From: Leucogyrophana mollusca
Lineage: Eukaryota; Basidiomycota; Agaricomycetes; Boletales
NCBI GenBank assembly: GCA_021014945.1
Contig: MU266544.1
Location: 1-48,066, forward strand
Direction: 5' to 3'
DNA length: 48,066 nucleotides
Position 1 is the first letter of the stretch, and the number at the start of each line of letters is the position of its first letter. Of this stretch, positions 11,171 to 23,375 are shown piece by piece. The notes beneath the pieces were generated by a model that ran no database searches, was not told where the DNA came from, and was given only the letters and a program-made list of their open reading frames with translations. Position numbers and translations under genes: made by a program.

Positions 11171-12885
11171 CTAGTCTTCGTCATGATTACATTCGTGATC
11201 CCCCTCATTCTTGCTCTTGCGGGAGCGAGATTTCTTTGTGGTTTGACCGCTTGATCGAGCACGCACCACCGCCCGGATCTCCCCAGTGAGCGTTTCCTCT
11301 AGGGCCTTCGTCGACTTTTCGTCCAATCCGATATCTGAAAGCTGATTCAAAGCTGCGATTTCCTTCGTCCATACTTCATTTGCCTCGAAGCTTGGTGTTT
11401 CCAGAATCAGAGGGATATTCTGCATCCGGGGATCGGTAACGATATGGCGGAAGGTATGGATGCCAAGGTGGCCTCTGGAAAGATATCAAGGAGCTGCATT
11501 TAAGGACTTTATGCCAGTTGACGACGTACAGTCCGATATTTTCATGACGGTCACGTTTGGACGCAAGGGGCATTTTGGAGTCGTTCAAGTGCAAAGCTTT
11601 GAGATACGACAAGCCAACTTGTGCATCGAAATCAGCCACTGACGAGGAGCATACAGTCAGCCCAAATGGCATTCTGGTCATGGAACCTACGGGTTGAGCT
11701 GTTATGGAGATTAACAATGAGCAATAGCCAATTAGGTGGCAAGAGCCACTCACTCCCAGCCTGCTTTTGATGTTATGTCATACCCCTAAAATACTGTTAG
11801 ACCCCAGTAGACGCCGGACGTTCCGCTTACAGCAGCAAACGCATGGCCTGTGTTTCAATCAGCATCGTCGCCGTCGTCCGAGTCGACGAACGTAAACTTA
11901 CAAGTGTCAAGGCACACCCCTACCCTACTCTTATCATCGACTTGCCGGATAATATCTCCTAGCTCTGCGAAATCAGATCCAATTATGTTCCCCGATCCGG
12001 CCTGTCCACATCAAATATGATATGCGGTATACCGACCCTCCTATGATGTCGCTTACCATGTTTTCAATGACGGTAATCACAGACGTAGTGGTCTTGTGCG
12101 ATCGGTTGATGCACTCAGCTATCAAAGTTATGCAGTTTTCTTTTGTGGTCTGACCCACGGTTGATCCAGGACTTTATCTCGTTGAGAAAACGATGGAGGT
12201 AGAGTTGACATGCACGCACTGGAAATTGTAGAGCTCGAGGCCAAGTAACTCGCAGCGTTGTAGGTCGTCTAAAAAGCATTCGTACGATTTCTCCCGTTTC
12301 TCCCTTGTTGGTGCAGAGTGGATATCAGTGAGCAGCCCCTGTATGAACTGTATGAACGCACCCGTCTGGATTTCCTAGATTGATGAGATAGCTTCCATGT
12401 GGAAGAACATGAGCTGGCGAATAGCCAAACTCCTTCATGCGAGCTTTAAAGCTTGATATTGAGTCAGCCGCGAGCGAAGGGGACGTCCATTTCCTTTGGG
12501 ATTTAACGAAGAGTGCAAATGCATTGGCGCTGAATGGGGCGGGTCAGGTAGGTCCTGGTAAGTGGCATATTAATAGACGCACCCGACGCTGGCCGCGTTA
12601 TAGATTGTATTCTCGACGCCTCCTGCTGCAGATACATGTGCCCCAACTTTCCACGGACTTAGGAATCGCGTAGGAAAGTCTTGAAGTTTCACTAGTTCGT
12701 CGTCTTTCTTTCGCCGTTTCTTGGCGGGCGCGTCTACTCGAACATGTTTGTTACATTCGCGTCAGAATTAGACACGCAACTGACTTACCCCCTTCTTTGA
12801 GCCTCTCTCGTTTAGGTGCCCTGGTCGTCGGCACTGTAGGAGCCGTAGCTTTGGACGCCTGAGATGCGCTTCTAGTTTGAACCAT
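11171..12885 (-). CDS. APN1: AP endonuclease, endonuclease IV family (Apn1)
   Basis: Eleven exons, complement(11171-11474, 11530-11638, 11691-11698, 11754-11785, 11831-11847, 11902-12001, 12057-12171, 12220-12303, 12362-12529, 12583-12733, 12789-12885), 394 residues. It cleaves abasic sites and 3'-blocked ends in base excision repair. All nine metal ligands of the Nfo fold are visible: LPHGSY, NFHPGS, VIENMAG, CLDTCH (two), LHLND, KRDRHE (two) and LILETP. A Lys/Arg-rich N-terminal stretch (about 23-42) and a C-terminal tail rich in KKSRSRKSK could direct it to the nucleus, as for yeast Apn1. Three very short consecutive exons (17, 32 and 8 nt) encode the segment around HAFAAGYDI; every one is needed to keep the family sequence in frame. 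Acceptor choice for exon 2 is ambiguous by 3 nt. Confidence 0.93.
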
Positions 12886-13167
12886 GGCGGATGCAACTCC
12901 ACACGACCAAGTATTCAAGCAAAGGAGACCGCTGGTGGGAAGCAACTTGATTCGCAGAGTGGCGCTATGAAGCATAGGGCGGCGGACGCAACGTCGCGGT
13001 CTCAGAAAAGCTTCAAAACCGACTCCGTTGTGCAAATATCGATGACACTTTCTATGAATGATAAACAAGGCCCATCCATGGAATACAGCGAGTAGTACGA
13101 GGCTAGTACGTATACAAAGTCAGGTGCAGGATATACAAAATGGTTATACAGACGTGTAGTCGCTGGT

Positions 13168-14749
13168 TCAGGCATCAGTGACGAACCGAGACAAAACATC
13201 GAGTAATGGCTTTCGACGTTTTTTCGTGTCAAAGATGGTCGCATGATCCAGACTGGGGTAAAAAAGCACCTCTAACCTGTCGCGGCTCCAGTGCTCCGAC
13301 ATGCCCCCCTGGCCAGTCAAATATTTCCTCACCTCTTCTGAGTTGACAATTTGGTCTGCGCCGCTGAGCACAACCGTGACAGCCTTACCTTGCAGATCTT
13401 CTGCCCAAAGTACATTATCTGCCCAAAAGAAATGCCTTGAGAGTGTGCGTGATATGTCGGCGTCGCGGCTCGTGAAGTACCACAGCTGCCACTCGTTCGC
13501 GGTACGCGGGTATCGGTAGACGAAATTATAGGCGACGTCGGGGAGATGCAGAAGGAAAGGGATGGGATCCACAAGAAGTGTCGCTGCGATGCGAGGGGAA
13601 AGCGAGGGTGAATGGAACATGTGTGAAGTTATCACAGTTCCGTACGAGTGAGACATGACCACGACCCGCTGGAGGTTCAAAGAATCGAGAATACGCGATA
13701 TAGATGAGCAGGTAAGCGCAGATGGGTATGGTGCCGACGTCATGTGCATGCTGATCGACATGAATTCTATTACCAGAATGCCAACATCCGGGTCTCGCGC
13801 AGCAAAGTCCGATAGAAAGGGTATGTAGGGATATAGACCAATCTGTGCGCCGCATGAGAGCAGTGATCACCGAGAGCTGGTAAAGACGCACCCCAATTCC
13901 ATGTAAGAAAAGAACAGGAAGCTTGGTTTTCGAGCGGTGCGGACGATACCAGTAAGACAGGCGCCCATCGACCGATTTCTGAGAGTAGCTCGGAAAGAGG
14001 CGGGGAGGGAATGCCTTGAACCACCCTCTGATAGGGTAGTGACAAAATCCCAAGGTGTATAGTTGCAATGATGCCACGAGATCGACAAAAGCGACGATCT
14101 ATACCAGATAGTTCGATATAACAGGCCGCGACGAAGAATAGAGACGTACCATATACCAGATAAAAGGTCGGTGTAACATGACGACAGGGTCAAAAGTGAG
14201 CCTCATACATCGAGCCTCAGCGCTGTGTCCAGGCTCCAGCCCCCGACCTAGTACATTTTCGACTGCGGTGATATACCCGGCAAGTTCTTCTTCCCACTCA
14301 TGCAAGCAGTGATCTGGTGTCGTAGAGAACAGCGCCCAGAGTAGCCATTCTGCTAGGTTTTGCCGTTTAAACTTGAGCGAGAAGAACCAACCAGAAGGAT
14401 AGTCAGCACTCGTCAAATAATTGGCACACTTTTCGAAGAGTGCACGACGTTCCTCGCGACTTAGTATGGGGGGGTGCACCGCTGCCTGATGGTGAACAGT
14501 CAGTAGTGGGCTATCTTAGGCAGTAACGTTTTATGCCTTCTGAAGATATCGATGCCTCGGAATGTAGACGCACACGTAGAAAAAGGCTTCCAGTAGGGCA
14601 TAGACGTCAAGCCATGATGTCATAGAAAGTCGGAAATTGTGCAGGTATAGTTCATAGCCAAGGTATATCAGACTAGCTGGTGCGATGAGGCGAAGGCCGA
14701 GGATTGAAAATCTAATGAAGATATATTCCGGTATAGTTTTTCCAATCAT
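13168..14749 (-). CDS. Alpha/beta hydrolase with N-terminal membrane region
   Basis: Model complement(13168-13842, 13892-14098, 14150-14485, 14537-14749), 476 residues. The first intron has a GC donor (AAG|GCATAA); without it the frame stops at once, while splicing restores YLQKAAVHPP. The N-terminus has one or two hydrophobic segments (about 8-55) and another near 165-190, so it is probably membrane-associated. The hydrolase core starts near LPVLFLHGIG (oxyanion region). The nucleophile is in SHSYGT, the acid probably Asp in SGADQIV and the base His in LDHATIF. Other family blocks are DPIPFLLHLPDVAYNF and ANEWQLWYFTSRD. This is a recurrent basidiomycete family; the substrate is unknown, possibly a lipid or ester. 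Longer open sequence upstream of 14749 lacks an ATG, so I start at the first ATG. Confidence 0.85.
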
Positions 14750-14914
14750 ACCTCGAGATGGTTGCCGGAAGCAAGGGCTCCCGCCAGCTTGCTGCGCAGA
14801 TGCCGAGATGACTAGATCATGAATCGAGCTATTCCCACGATTATCCCTCTGGAAACTGCCGAAAGGTTTCTTGCCTGCTTTCTTCCACTCCCACCTCACA
14901 GGCAATAAAACGAA
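14750..14914. promoter_or_regulatory. Compact bidirectional promoter, hydrolase / BuGZ homologue
   Basis: Only 165 bases separate the two divergent start codons. The minus-strand frame of the hydrolase stays open through most of it, so an upstream non-ATG or spliced start for the hydrolase cannot be excluded. Confidence 0.5.
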
Positions 14915-16397
14915 ATGGCAAAGAAGAAGAATAAACAGGTCCGCTTAGCTTATTTTCCCCTTGAATTTATCTGACACTGCTCCCAGATCATCCGTCCTTG
15001 GTGCTGGTACTGTGAGAGGGAGTTTGAAGATGAGAAAGGTAATTATTATGATATACACGTCGTCTTTAGATACTGACCGTGAGTCATTTCTCAGTTCTTA
15101 TGCAGCACCAAAAAGCGAAGCATTTCAAGTGTGGCATGTGTCCACGTCGTCTGAACACTGCTGGTGGTCTAGCCGTGCACATCCAGCAAGTACATAAACT
15201 CGAGCCCGAAAAGTGAGTACAGCCTAGATCAGGTCGATCGTGTTTTTCATCTATATCTTTAGTCTACCTCGCATTGAGAATGCGCTTCCTGGCCGCGATG
15301 GATACGAGGTGGAGATATTCGGGATGGAGGGCATTCCAGCTCCGGATGTGGCGGATTATAAGCGCCGCAAGGAGATAGAACTTGGGCTTGCTGCGGGTTC
15401 GATATCTCAGCCTCAGGCCAAACGTCCCAAGATTGAGAATCGACCACTCTCTGAGGAAGAACTTAAAGCTCAGCTCGAAGCACACAAAGCTCTGATGGGT
15501 GGAGGAGATACTTCCGCTACGCCTGCGAACGACGCAAGCACTGGGGCTGTTTACGGTGCTCCTCCACAAGCCTACGCTGCGCCGCCCGCTCCCGCGCCCG
15601 GCATCCCTCCTCCGGGAATGTCTCCTCCCCCTGGTATGGTCCCAGGTGCGCCCCCTCCATTTTTCCCAGGAGGGCCCCCTCCGCCGGGGGGTTTCCCCGG
15701 ACAGCCTTTCCCTCCTTTTCCCGGCATGCATGGTTTCCCTCCGGGGTAAGCTTTACTTTATTTGTTTGGATATCGTACCATTCTGACTTATTCAATTTTC
15801 TAGCCCACCCCCTCCTGGTTTCCCAATGCCGCCACCTGGTTTTATGCCACCAGGAATGCTTCCACCTGGAGCTCCGCCTTTCCCTCCCGGGGTCAGACCT
15901 CCCTTCCCGCCCCCACCATTTTTGCCACCTGGTGCTTCACCTCCTTTCCCTCCACCTCCACTAAATGGTGGCACTCCGGCAGGGTCTGTAACACCTGGGC
16001 CACCGCCCGGAGCTGGAACACCCAACGCACCCCTTAATCCTCCCGCCGGTCCCCCTGCGGCACCACCTTCAACTGTTGCATCTACTCCCCCTCAACTAAG
16101 CATACCAAATCCCGCCTTTGCTCAGAAATATGCACCATTCAAGAAGCCGACCGATCTCAAATATTCTGACCCCAATTTCTCTCCCGTAAGTCCCACATCT
16201 CGATTAAATGGTAGTGTTCTGATTTTTGTTCCTTGCAGGAGGAACAACGAGCCAATAACGTCAAATATTACTTTGCTAAAGACTCTTCTGTGGTTCCCGG
16301 TGCTCAAGAGCCAACTGGGTCCGGTGCCCCACCGGCGAGTTCATCAGCAGAGGAGTCGAGAGGGAAAAAGAGGGCAAGGGCGGAGGACTTCCTCTAG
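14915..16397 (+). CDS. BuGZ/ZNF207-type zinc finger protein
   Basis: Six exons: 14915-14938, 14987-15038, 15095-15212, 15263-15745, 15804-16185, 16239-16397; 405 residues. The N-terminus matches the ZNF207/BuGZ family: MAKKKNKQ, then [15 protein letters not shown] and [17 protein letters not shown], forming two C2H2 fingers with the HQKAKHFK linker, then [19 protein letters not shown]. In animals BuGZ binds Bub3 and tubulin, supports kinetochore attachment and forms condensates; plant SUF4 is related. After residue about 130 it is a long Pro/Gly/Phe/Met-rich low-complexity region (about 130-300), as in BuGZ, followed by a Lys/Tyr-containing C-terminal block. A GLEBS-type Bub3-binding motif is not obvious to me. 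The function in fungi is inferred. Confidence 0.88.
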
Positions 16398-17441
16398 CCT
16401 GTTCGCAACGTGGTCAGGGTCTCGCATGATTTCTTGTGCTTCCGCGGTTTATTATATGTTTATCCGAAGATACGAGGCAGGTTCGTTGGCTGTGGGGAAT
16501 CGAGGCGGGCTTGGGAGGAAGAGTTGAGATGGAGACTTACCAGTCCGTCCCATCCATTTTCTGCTTTTGCACCGAGGTTTGGGCACTCATCCGGCTTTTC
16601 TGTTGTTTACATTATCTCAACAGGGAAGTGGCGTGCTGCTGTCCCTATAAATCACCAAAACGCGGTGCGGACACTTCTTCTTTTCCCTGCCTTGCTACTC
16701 TGGCAGAACGTATCTTACTTTGTATTACGGTCGGTCATTTTCACTGTTATATGATATTTTCTGTGTGAAGACGTCGAAAGGTCGGTCTGAATATATTTTT
16801 GTGATATCTGCACTTTGCACGGCAAGGACTTGATTCCACAGTATCACAGTATATGTCTGTTAACTTTGACCATTCATCATCAGCGCCAACAGGATGCCTC
16901 TGCCCCAGCGGCTAATGACTATAGATAAGTATTGCGCCTGTCATCATAGCTGTCCAAAGCGCATGGCAACTTCCCGTAGACATGTGTGTCGAGACTTAAC
17001 AACCCACCCGTCTGGTCGTATTCTTATGGCGCACAATTTGGGTACCGTTTCCCCTCTGTTCATCGTAACCTCTTTTTTTATCCAGACGCGTCCATAATCC
17101 GACAACGCTCCCCCGATCGCGCAGACGAGGTCCAGAGTCGAATGCCAGACGTAGCTCCTAGGAAATTTGTTCTACATGGGTCAGTTTTTTCTCGGGGTAG
17201 TTATGTATCCCACCAAGTCTGGTGTAGGTTATAGCTTACAGCCAGGCAATACATTCTTTTTCTGAGATGAAGTACGAGTGACCCCCCCATCTGCGCCACC
17301 CCCTTTTGCACAATTCCTATTGTTGTGCTTTGTTTATCTGCGAGTGCTTGCCTTCAACGACCTCGACAAGGACCGACTCGCTCATTATTCTCCATATCCT
17401 CCCCTCGTATCTAACCCCACCTAATTTGTGCATCGACGGAG
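16398..17441. other. Intergenic region upstream of SF3B2 homologue
   Basis: About 1 kb with no supportable gene. Short frames here have no domain and no partner exons. The last 200 bases are C/T-rich, as expected for a fungal promoter and 5' leader. The stretch just after 16400 probably contains the BuGZ 3' UTR. Confidence 0.45.
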
Positions 17442-19526
17442 ATGCCTACAGCTGTCAACGGTATAACTACGAACTCTAATGCCAACGGAAAGGCCATTAA
17501 ATCCAAAAACCAGCTGCGACGTGAAAAGGCCAAACAAAAGAAGGCGGCAGCGGCTCAATCCACGCCAGTTCGTCTCGAATTTGGTCCTATCTTGTCGTTG
17601 TCCTCACGTTCTTGCACAGGAGCTTAATGGCGTGACAGTCCAGATAAAGCAGGAGGACGAACCCACGGGTAACGTCGAATATGTGATCGAACAGTTGGAC
17701 GTGAAAGACCCGGACCTCCAGGCCATACTTGCTCGTTTCCAGGCGCCTTTGGAGTTCTCTGAAGTTCGTCGTATCACGGGTGCTTGGTCGTCGACATTTC
17801 ACTTATGATATCACCCACAGGCAAAAGACTCGGAGCCGTCCAAGGGCGAGGTTATCTATTCTGATGATGACATGGCCTCAGATGACGGTTCGGACGCGGG
17901 CGAGAAGCGGCCGCTATCGAAGAAAAAGCAGCGCAAGATGGCTCGTCTGACTATTGCCGAACTGAAACAACTTGTTGCTAAACCCGAGGCTGTTGAATGG
18001 ACGGACCCGTCAGCTGCTGACCCACGGTTACTCCTGCACCTCAAAAGCTATCGTAACACTGTTCCCGTTCCGGCTCATTGGAGTGCTAAACGTGACTACC
18101 TACAGGGGAAGCGTGGTATAGAGAAACCGCCTTTCCAGCTCCCAGCGTATATAGCCGACACCGGTATTGCCACGATGAGAGACGCAGTGAAGGAGAAAGA
18201 AGCAAACATGTCCCTCAAGGCTAAGACCCGTGAAAGAGTACAGCCAAAGATGGGCAAAGTCGATATCGATTATCAGAAACTCCATGATGCGTTTTTCAAG
18301 TTCGCAACGAAGCCACCCGTTACTGGATTCGGTGAAATGTGAGCCCTCTTGTTGGTTTTCTCTGTGCAGCTAATGTTTTCTGATGCTTAGGTACTATGAA
18401 GGCAAGGAATTTGAGACGTCCCTCAAGGAGAAGCGACCAGGAGACCTATCCCCTGAACTGGTGGAGGCGCTGTCGATTCCGCCTCTCGCTCCTCCACCGT
18501 GGCTCATTAGCATGCAACGTTTCGGGCCACCTCCGAGTTATCCAACGCTGCGGATACCTGGCCTTAACGCACCAATACCCGAGGGGTGAGGTTTCATTGT
18601 GGTCTTTCGTAAATCTCTTACTGACCTTATCTAGTGCACAATGGGGCTTCCATCCCGGAGGCTGGGGTAAGCCACCTTTGGACGAGTATAATCGACCTTT
18701 ATATGGTGATGTTTTTGGTGTCTTGCCCAAGGCAAGCGACACGAATGTAAGTACAGATTTGCATCGTTTCGGGATACCGACACTCATGCCTACTTTTGAC
18801 AGATGGGCGAGCCTATAGACAAAAATCTTTGGGGAGAGCTGGAGCCAGAAGAAGGCGAGTCTATTGAATCTACCCAACTACTTGACACTAACTTGACCAA
18901 CAGAAGAAGAGGAGGAGTCAGAAGAGGAGTCAGAAGAAGAGGAAGAGGATGCCGCAGAGCCTGCACCTGCCGATGGTCTTCAAACACCTTCAGGGATGGA
19001 AACACCATCTGGTATGACAAGTGTGGTGTCTACAGTTGCTGGTGGCCTCGAAACGCCAGACTTCTTGGAACTACGGAAGAGCTCTGCACGAGCACCGTCT
19101 GAAGCTGCGGACACTGGTCCCCGGTCGTTGTACCAGGTTGTTCCCGAGAAGCAGACATCAGTCCGGGGCTTGATGGGCAGCGAGCGTGGGTACGATGTAA
19201 GCGGCGTCGCGGGTGCACCGATTCCAGTTCTTGGCGAGGAGAGAGGTACAAAGGTGGGATCAGTGTTTCGTTTCACGAAACGAACACACGCTGACAGCCG
19301 CCCGCAGAGGAAGGCCGGTGTGGACGTTTCCATCGACGCCGGAGAATTGGAAGGTCTTTCGGAAGAAGAGTTGCGTAGAAAGTACGACCAACATTCGAGA
19401 GGCTCAGCTGGAGTTGCGGGCTCGAAGGAAGACTTCTCCGATATGGTTGCGAAGGAGATGGCAAAGAAGAAGCAGAAAATGGACCGAGAGCGAGACACGA
19501 GGAAAGGGAAGGAGTTCAAGTTCTGA
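17442..19526 (+). CDS. CUS1: Splicing factor 3B subunit 2 (SF3b145 / Cus1)
   Basis: Seven exons: 17442-17567, 17620-17763, 17821-18338, 18391-18585, 18635-18746, 18803-18854, 18904-19526; 589 residues. It is a U2 snRNP SF3b component that helps anchor U2 at the branch site. A basic N-terminus (KSKNQLRREKAKQKK) precedes the conserved DUF382 core (about 95-235, with LKSYRNTVPVPAHW and GKRGIEKPPFQLPAYI) and the PSP proline-rich domain (FETSLKEKRPGDLSPEL through GLNAPIPEGAQWGFHPGGWGK in pieces). An acidic Glu/Ser run encoded at the start of exon 7 and a basic C-terminus follow. Intron 18855-18903 has a GC donor (AAG|GCGAGT); no GT donor gives the correct phase. Length is shorter than animal SF3B2 but typical of fungi. 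Confidence 0.95.
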
Positions 19527-19853
19527 CGAGGCGTCCTCCCCGTGTTCCGATGTACCGCTCGTGTCGCAGTATCTGAGTCACCGTTGCTCCGAGTCTGGCC
19601 TGTATAAAGCTTCCATAGTCCATCTTTTCATTGCTTCCGCTTGGATGCCGGAAGCGCCGTTGATCAATCATTATCGCATCATGAGCGGTGTGGTGGTGTG
19701 AGCGTAGGCTGTGCACTGAGCGCCTACTAATAACAGCCTGGGTTTGATAGTTCCGACTCTCTGAAAAGTCGGCGATGAACTAGGCACGCGGCGCCACTCG
19801 CATCTCGCTCTTCCATACCTTCTTTGTCTTCGCTTTCTTAATTTCTTTGCGGA
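19527..19853. other. Intergenic region SF3B2 / arrestin-like gene
   Basis: 327 bases between two plus-strand genes. It holds the SF3B2 3' UTR and the arrestin promoter. I see no gene and no repeat. Confidence 0.45.
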
Positions 19854-22800
19854 ATGTCTTCGCAGGTGAAGATGTAAGTGGCCTATGCGTTTCCACAATC
19901 TTTAGTAGCTCACGGACACGCGGTTTTTAGAGTGTTACAGCCGCCTCCAAATGTTGACTTTGTAGTTGGTGTGTACTTGGGAAATAGACGGTTAGTACGC
20001 TGCTGACGAGGTGGAATCACAGGCTATCCTGGCATTCCACCGGGTTCGAGGGAGCGCCCTCAGGCAGCTGTGAAGGGCGTACGTGCCTGCCTCAAAGCAA
20101 TGCAATCAGTGCTGACTTTCGCTATCGGTCCGGACAGGCTGTCGAGGTACGAGTGGGCCCCCAAGGCGCCAAGGCGAAGTGGGTACGTGTCGAGTTGAAG
20201 AAGATCGAGACCCTCCCCGGGGGTGGCCAAACGAACTCGTACTTTGACTTTGTTGGGTCCAGCCCTGTGAACTTGTGGCAGTCGAGTGAGGAGTATGGGA
20301 TGCTTCACTCTGTGAGTGTTATCAAGCCTGGCAGAGTCTTTTTATGCTGACACTTATCCCACAGCAAGACTTGCCGTTTTATATTCGGATACCGGAGTCT
20401 ATACCCCCCAGTATTGCGCTGGAGAGAGGCGGTATGTCTGCGACGTTGCCCGCTGGCGGTCCTTTTCTAAACAATGGTCTGTTTGATTATAGCTGGTATA
20501 AGATACGAACTTGTTGCAACAGTATGTACCCTTGGCAAGAAGTGAGTCCTTCCGTCAACTGTCCTTCTACGTCACCTCAATGGACTTTTCAGAGGATTCT
20601 TCCGACGGAGGAAGACCAATGTAATATCGCAAGCGACCACCATCATTATCGACAAGCACGAGCTTCATTCTACCTGGCCAGTATATTCGCAGCCCGAATC
20701 ACGCCACGTCGCTCAGGATGGGTTGCACCTCACTGTCGAACGCGCACGAACATGCTTTGGCCCGGGAGATCGAGTATCCGCCACGGCGATCCTCAGGTCC
20801 GACAGCACGCAACCTGTCACACTCAGAGATTTCGAGTTTACCCTAAAAGAGACGACTATTTTCCGTGCGGGTCCACAGGCTTCGGCTGGGAAAAGAAGTG
20901 GACCTCAAGTGAAAGTAACGATCATCGGCGAGCAGAAGGTCCCCCTCAACGTTGTGTTATACGGCGGGAATCAGCATAAGGCGGAGGTCGGATGCCTCAT
21001 TCCCAACACGCACACAACCACGTCGCTCAATGCCGCCAGGCATATCGACATTACCTACGTAGTGATTGTAAAGGCTTCGCTGGGATCCATGCAGTCGGTA
21101 GTGATGGAGCTTCCAGTGATTGTTTCGAATTGGCCAAGGCAAGTGCTCGTACTCTCTTTCAGTCGTCGACGGTCTCTGATGCGACTCGACGAACAGGAGT
21201 GTCTCTGAGGAGGCCATTAGGTAGGCGTTCTTAAGTGTGAAGTGGTCGGCTTTGGGTAATATTTTTTGCAGGCGCATAGGCGTTGCGCCAAATCTTTGCA
21301 TTACATCGCCCGGGAGTACTGCACCTACGGTCCCAGTAACAAGGCCCCTTACTGGCAACTCGCACGCACCAAGCAATAGCACTTCGACCGTCGACTACAA
21401 CTTCTCTCATGGGATGCCAAACCCCGAGCCCAGTCGTCCAGCTGTTACTGCCTTATCCTCCACACAATTTAATACTGCACCCACCACATTTAGCGGCGAG
21501 CGCGATCTTGAAGTTGATGAACTCGGCGAGCTAGGCTTTGGGCGACAAAATAGGGTGCCCGCTGGTACTATAGACCACCCGGGCTTCGCCTCCTCCGCGC
21601 AGCCTCAACGTGTACCTAGCGTCGAGGGGGCGGGTGCCACACCTCGACCTGGGTCTGGTAGGAGGCGGAGACCAAGCGCTACGGGTTCGCAGAATCGCTT
21701 CACCATCACGAACATAAGCGAGAATGATGCTGAGCTCCGCGAAGCTCAAGCCGCAAATCAGCGAGCCGGCGGAGGCAACCTCACGCCACCGTCTGGGGGT
21801 CGTTCTCAGCGCCCTCCATGGCCTACTGCTGAGGACGAGAAAACGCGGCTGTACGAAAGTGCGAAGGCTAAAGCTGAGAAAGTTCAGGGTAGCGCTCTGG
21901 CGTCGGCTGTATCTCTTAACGAAGTGAGTCTGGAATGTCACGACTCCTGATGCTCCGCTGACCGCGATTTACAGTCTCCAAAGCCCGCAAAGCCCAAGAG
22001 TGCAGGATGGCTGTCGGCCGAGGAAGAGAAGATCCGACTGTACGAAAAGGCTCAGTCTACTGCCAAGAGAACACAGGCCTACGGAGGGTCTCCTCCCCCC
22101 ACACATAGCCGAAACAGCTCAGAAGCAAATGGTTCTATAAAACAAAGCAAGTCCTCCCCCACTGGACCATCTATACCCACGGTCTCTGCCGGTGCGGCCC
22201 TTTACCAGCAGGCGGTATCTTCTATGAGCAAGAACGCTGCGGGATCGCGCCAGCCGCCGGCTTCCCCACCCTCGTCTCGGTCTGGTCCTCACTATCCGTC
22301 TGCTGAAGAGGAGAAAGCTGCGCTGAGACGATATGAAGAGGCGAAACGCGCTGTTGACCGCAGTCAGAATACCCAATACGCGTCCAATGAGGGAATATCC
22401 TCATCCGCGCCAATATCTTATGATACCCTTTATCCCCAGAGCAGTAGTTCTCCATCGCCCTCGGGCGCTGAACGTTCTAACGGCGGCGAGATGCCACCTC
22501 CCTTCCAACCTTCAGGCAGTCAACAACCGTCGTATTTGACGGAGAAAGAGAAGTTGAGGCGAGCATATGCAGCACAGGACGCAGCTGCGGAACACAATCC
22601 GCCGCACTCCTCTCCGTCGTATTCTGCGCCACAGCCACCAGCAGCGAGCAGTGCGCTGTCGGAGAAGGAACTGCTCAGGAGGAAGTACGAACAACAGGAC
22701 GCAGCGGCAATTTCAGTGGGTCGCATCTCGCCCCCGCAACCTCCGCCCCCTCGAAGTGGATCTCATGGCGGTCGGACACCCCCTGTCCCTCCGGGTGGAG

Positions 22801-23213
22801 AAGGATCTAAGCCGCTAACAGCTGCCGAGGAGAAAGCTCTACTGAGGGCTAAGTATGAGGCTGAAGAACATCAGGGTAACGGCTTCGCCTCCCCGTCATA
22901 TCACCAGCCACATCACAATGGGTCGGCATCCACTCCTTCCCCCCCGCCACCGCCTCCGCCACCACCCCTGATGCCGCGTCCGCCAGCAGAGTATATTCAA
23001 GAGACCCAAATGGAGGATGCGCGCGCACGATACTATGAAAACGGCATGTCCGTTTACGACCCTCCCATTCCTTCGCCGCCGGTCAACCAAGTCGGGGGGA
23101 TCAAGCTAGACATCCGCCCTTTCACACCCTTTACTGTCGGCTACGATCCCAATACACCGTCGGCTTATGGCCGACCACCACTCCCACCGAAGTTCCCTCA
23201 AGATAACCTGTGA
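19854..23213 (+). CDS. Arrestin-like protein with long repetitive C-terminal tail
   Basis: Ten exons: 19854-19873, 19931-19968, 20023-20078, 20138-20311, 20365-20431, 20493-20541, 20593-21138, 21197-21220, 21272-21923, 21975-23213; 954 residues. Residues about 1-150 form an arrestin N-domain (VEVRVGPQGAKAKWVRVEL, FYIRIPESIPPSIAL, GIRYELVATV) and about 165-370 the C-domain (TVERARTCFGPGD, EQKVPLNVVLYGG, HIDITYVVIV). Fungal arrestin-like proteins recruit Rsp5-type ubiquitin ligases to membrane cargo; I do not see an unambiguous PPxY motif, only proline-rich runs. The tail beyond 400 is Ser/Pro-rich and carries six spaced copies of a charged motif around EEEK-x-x-LRxxYExA, ending in a polyproline region and PPLPPKF. 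Intron 21139-21196 has a GC donor (AAG|GCAAGT). An exon of only 24 nt encodes SVSEEAI. Confidence 0.88.
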
Positions 23214-23375
23214 TCACCACTTCGATACTTACCTGTATCTACATGCCACAAGTCCGCCAGTCGTTGAGAGCGTCTTACACTTCGTATTACACTACTGATA
23301 CTAGGACAAGAACATATAATAACACGCAAACACCTCTCACACTCGTTTACCTCGGCTTTCCTGATCCATATTTAT

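Noticed and set aside
15792..16025. Gly-rich minus-strand frame ([11 protein letters not shown])
   Set aside because: It mirrors the Pro-rich exon of the BuGZ homologue.
21531..21941. 136-codon minus-strand frame inside the arrestin-like gene
   Set aside because: Antisense shadow of a long GC-rich exon.
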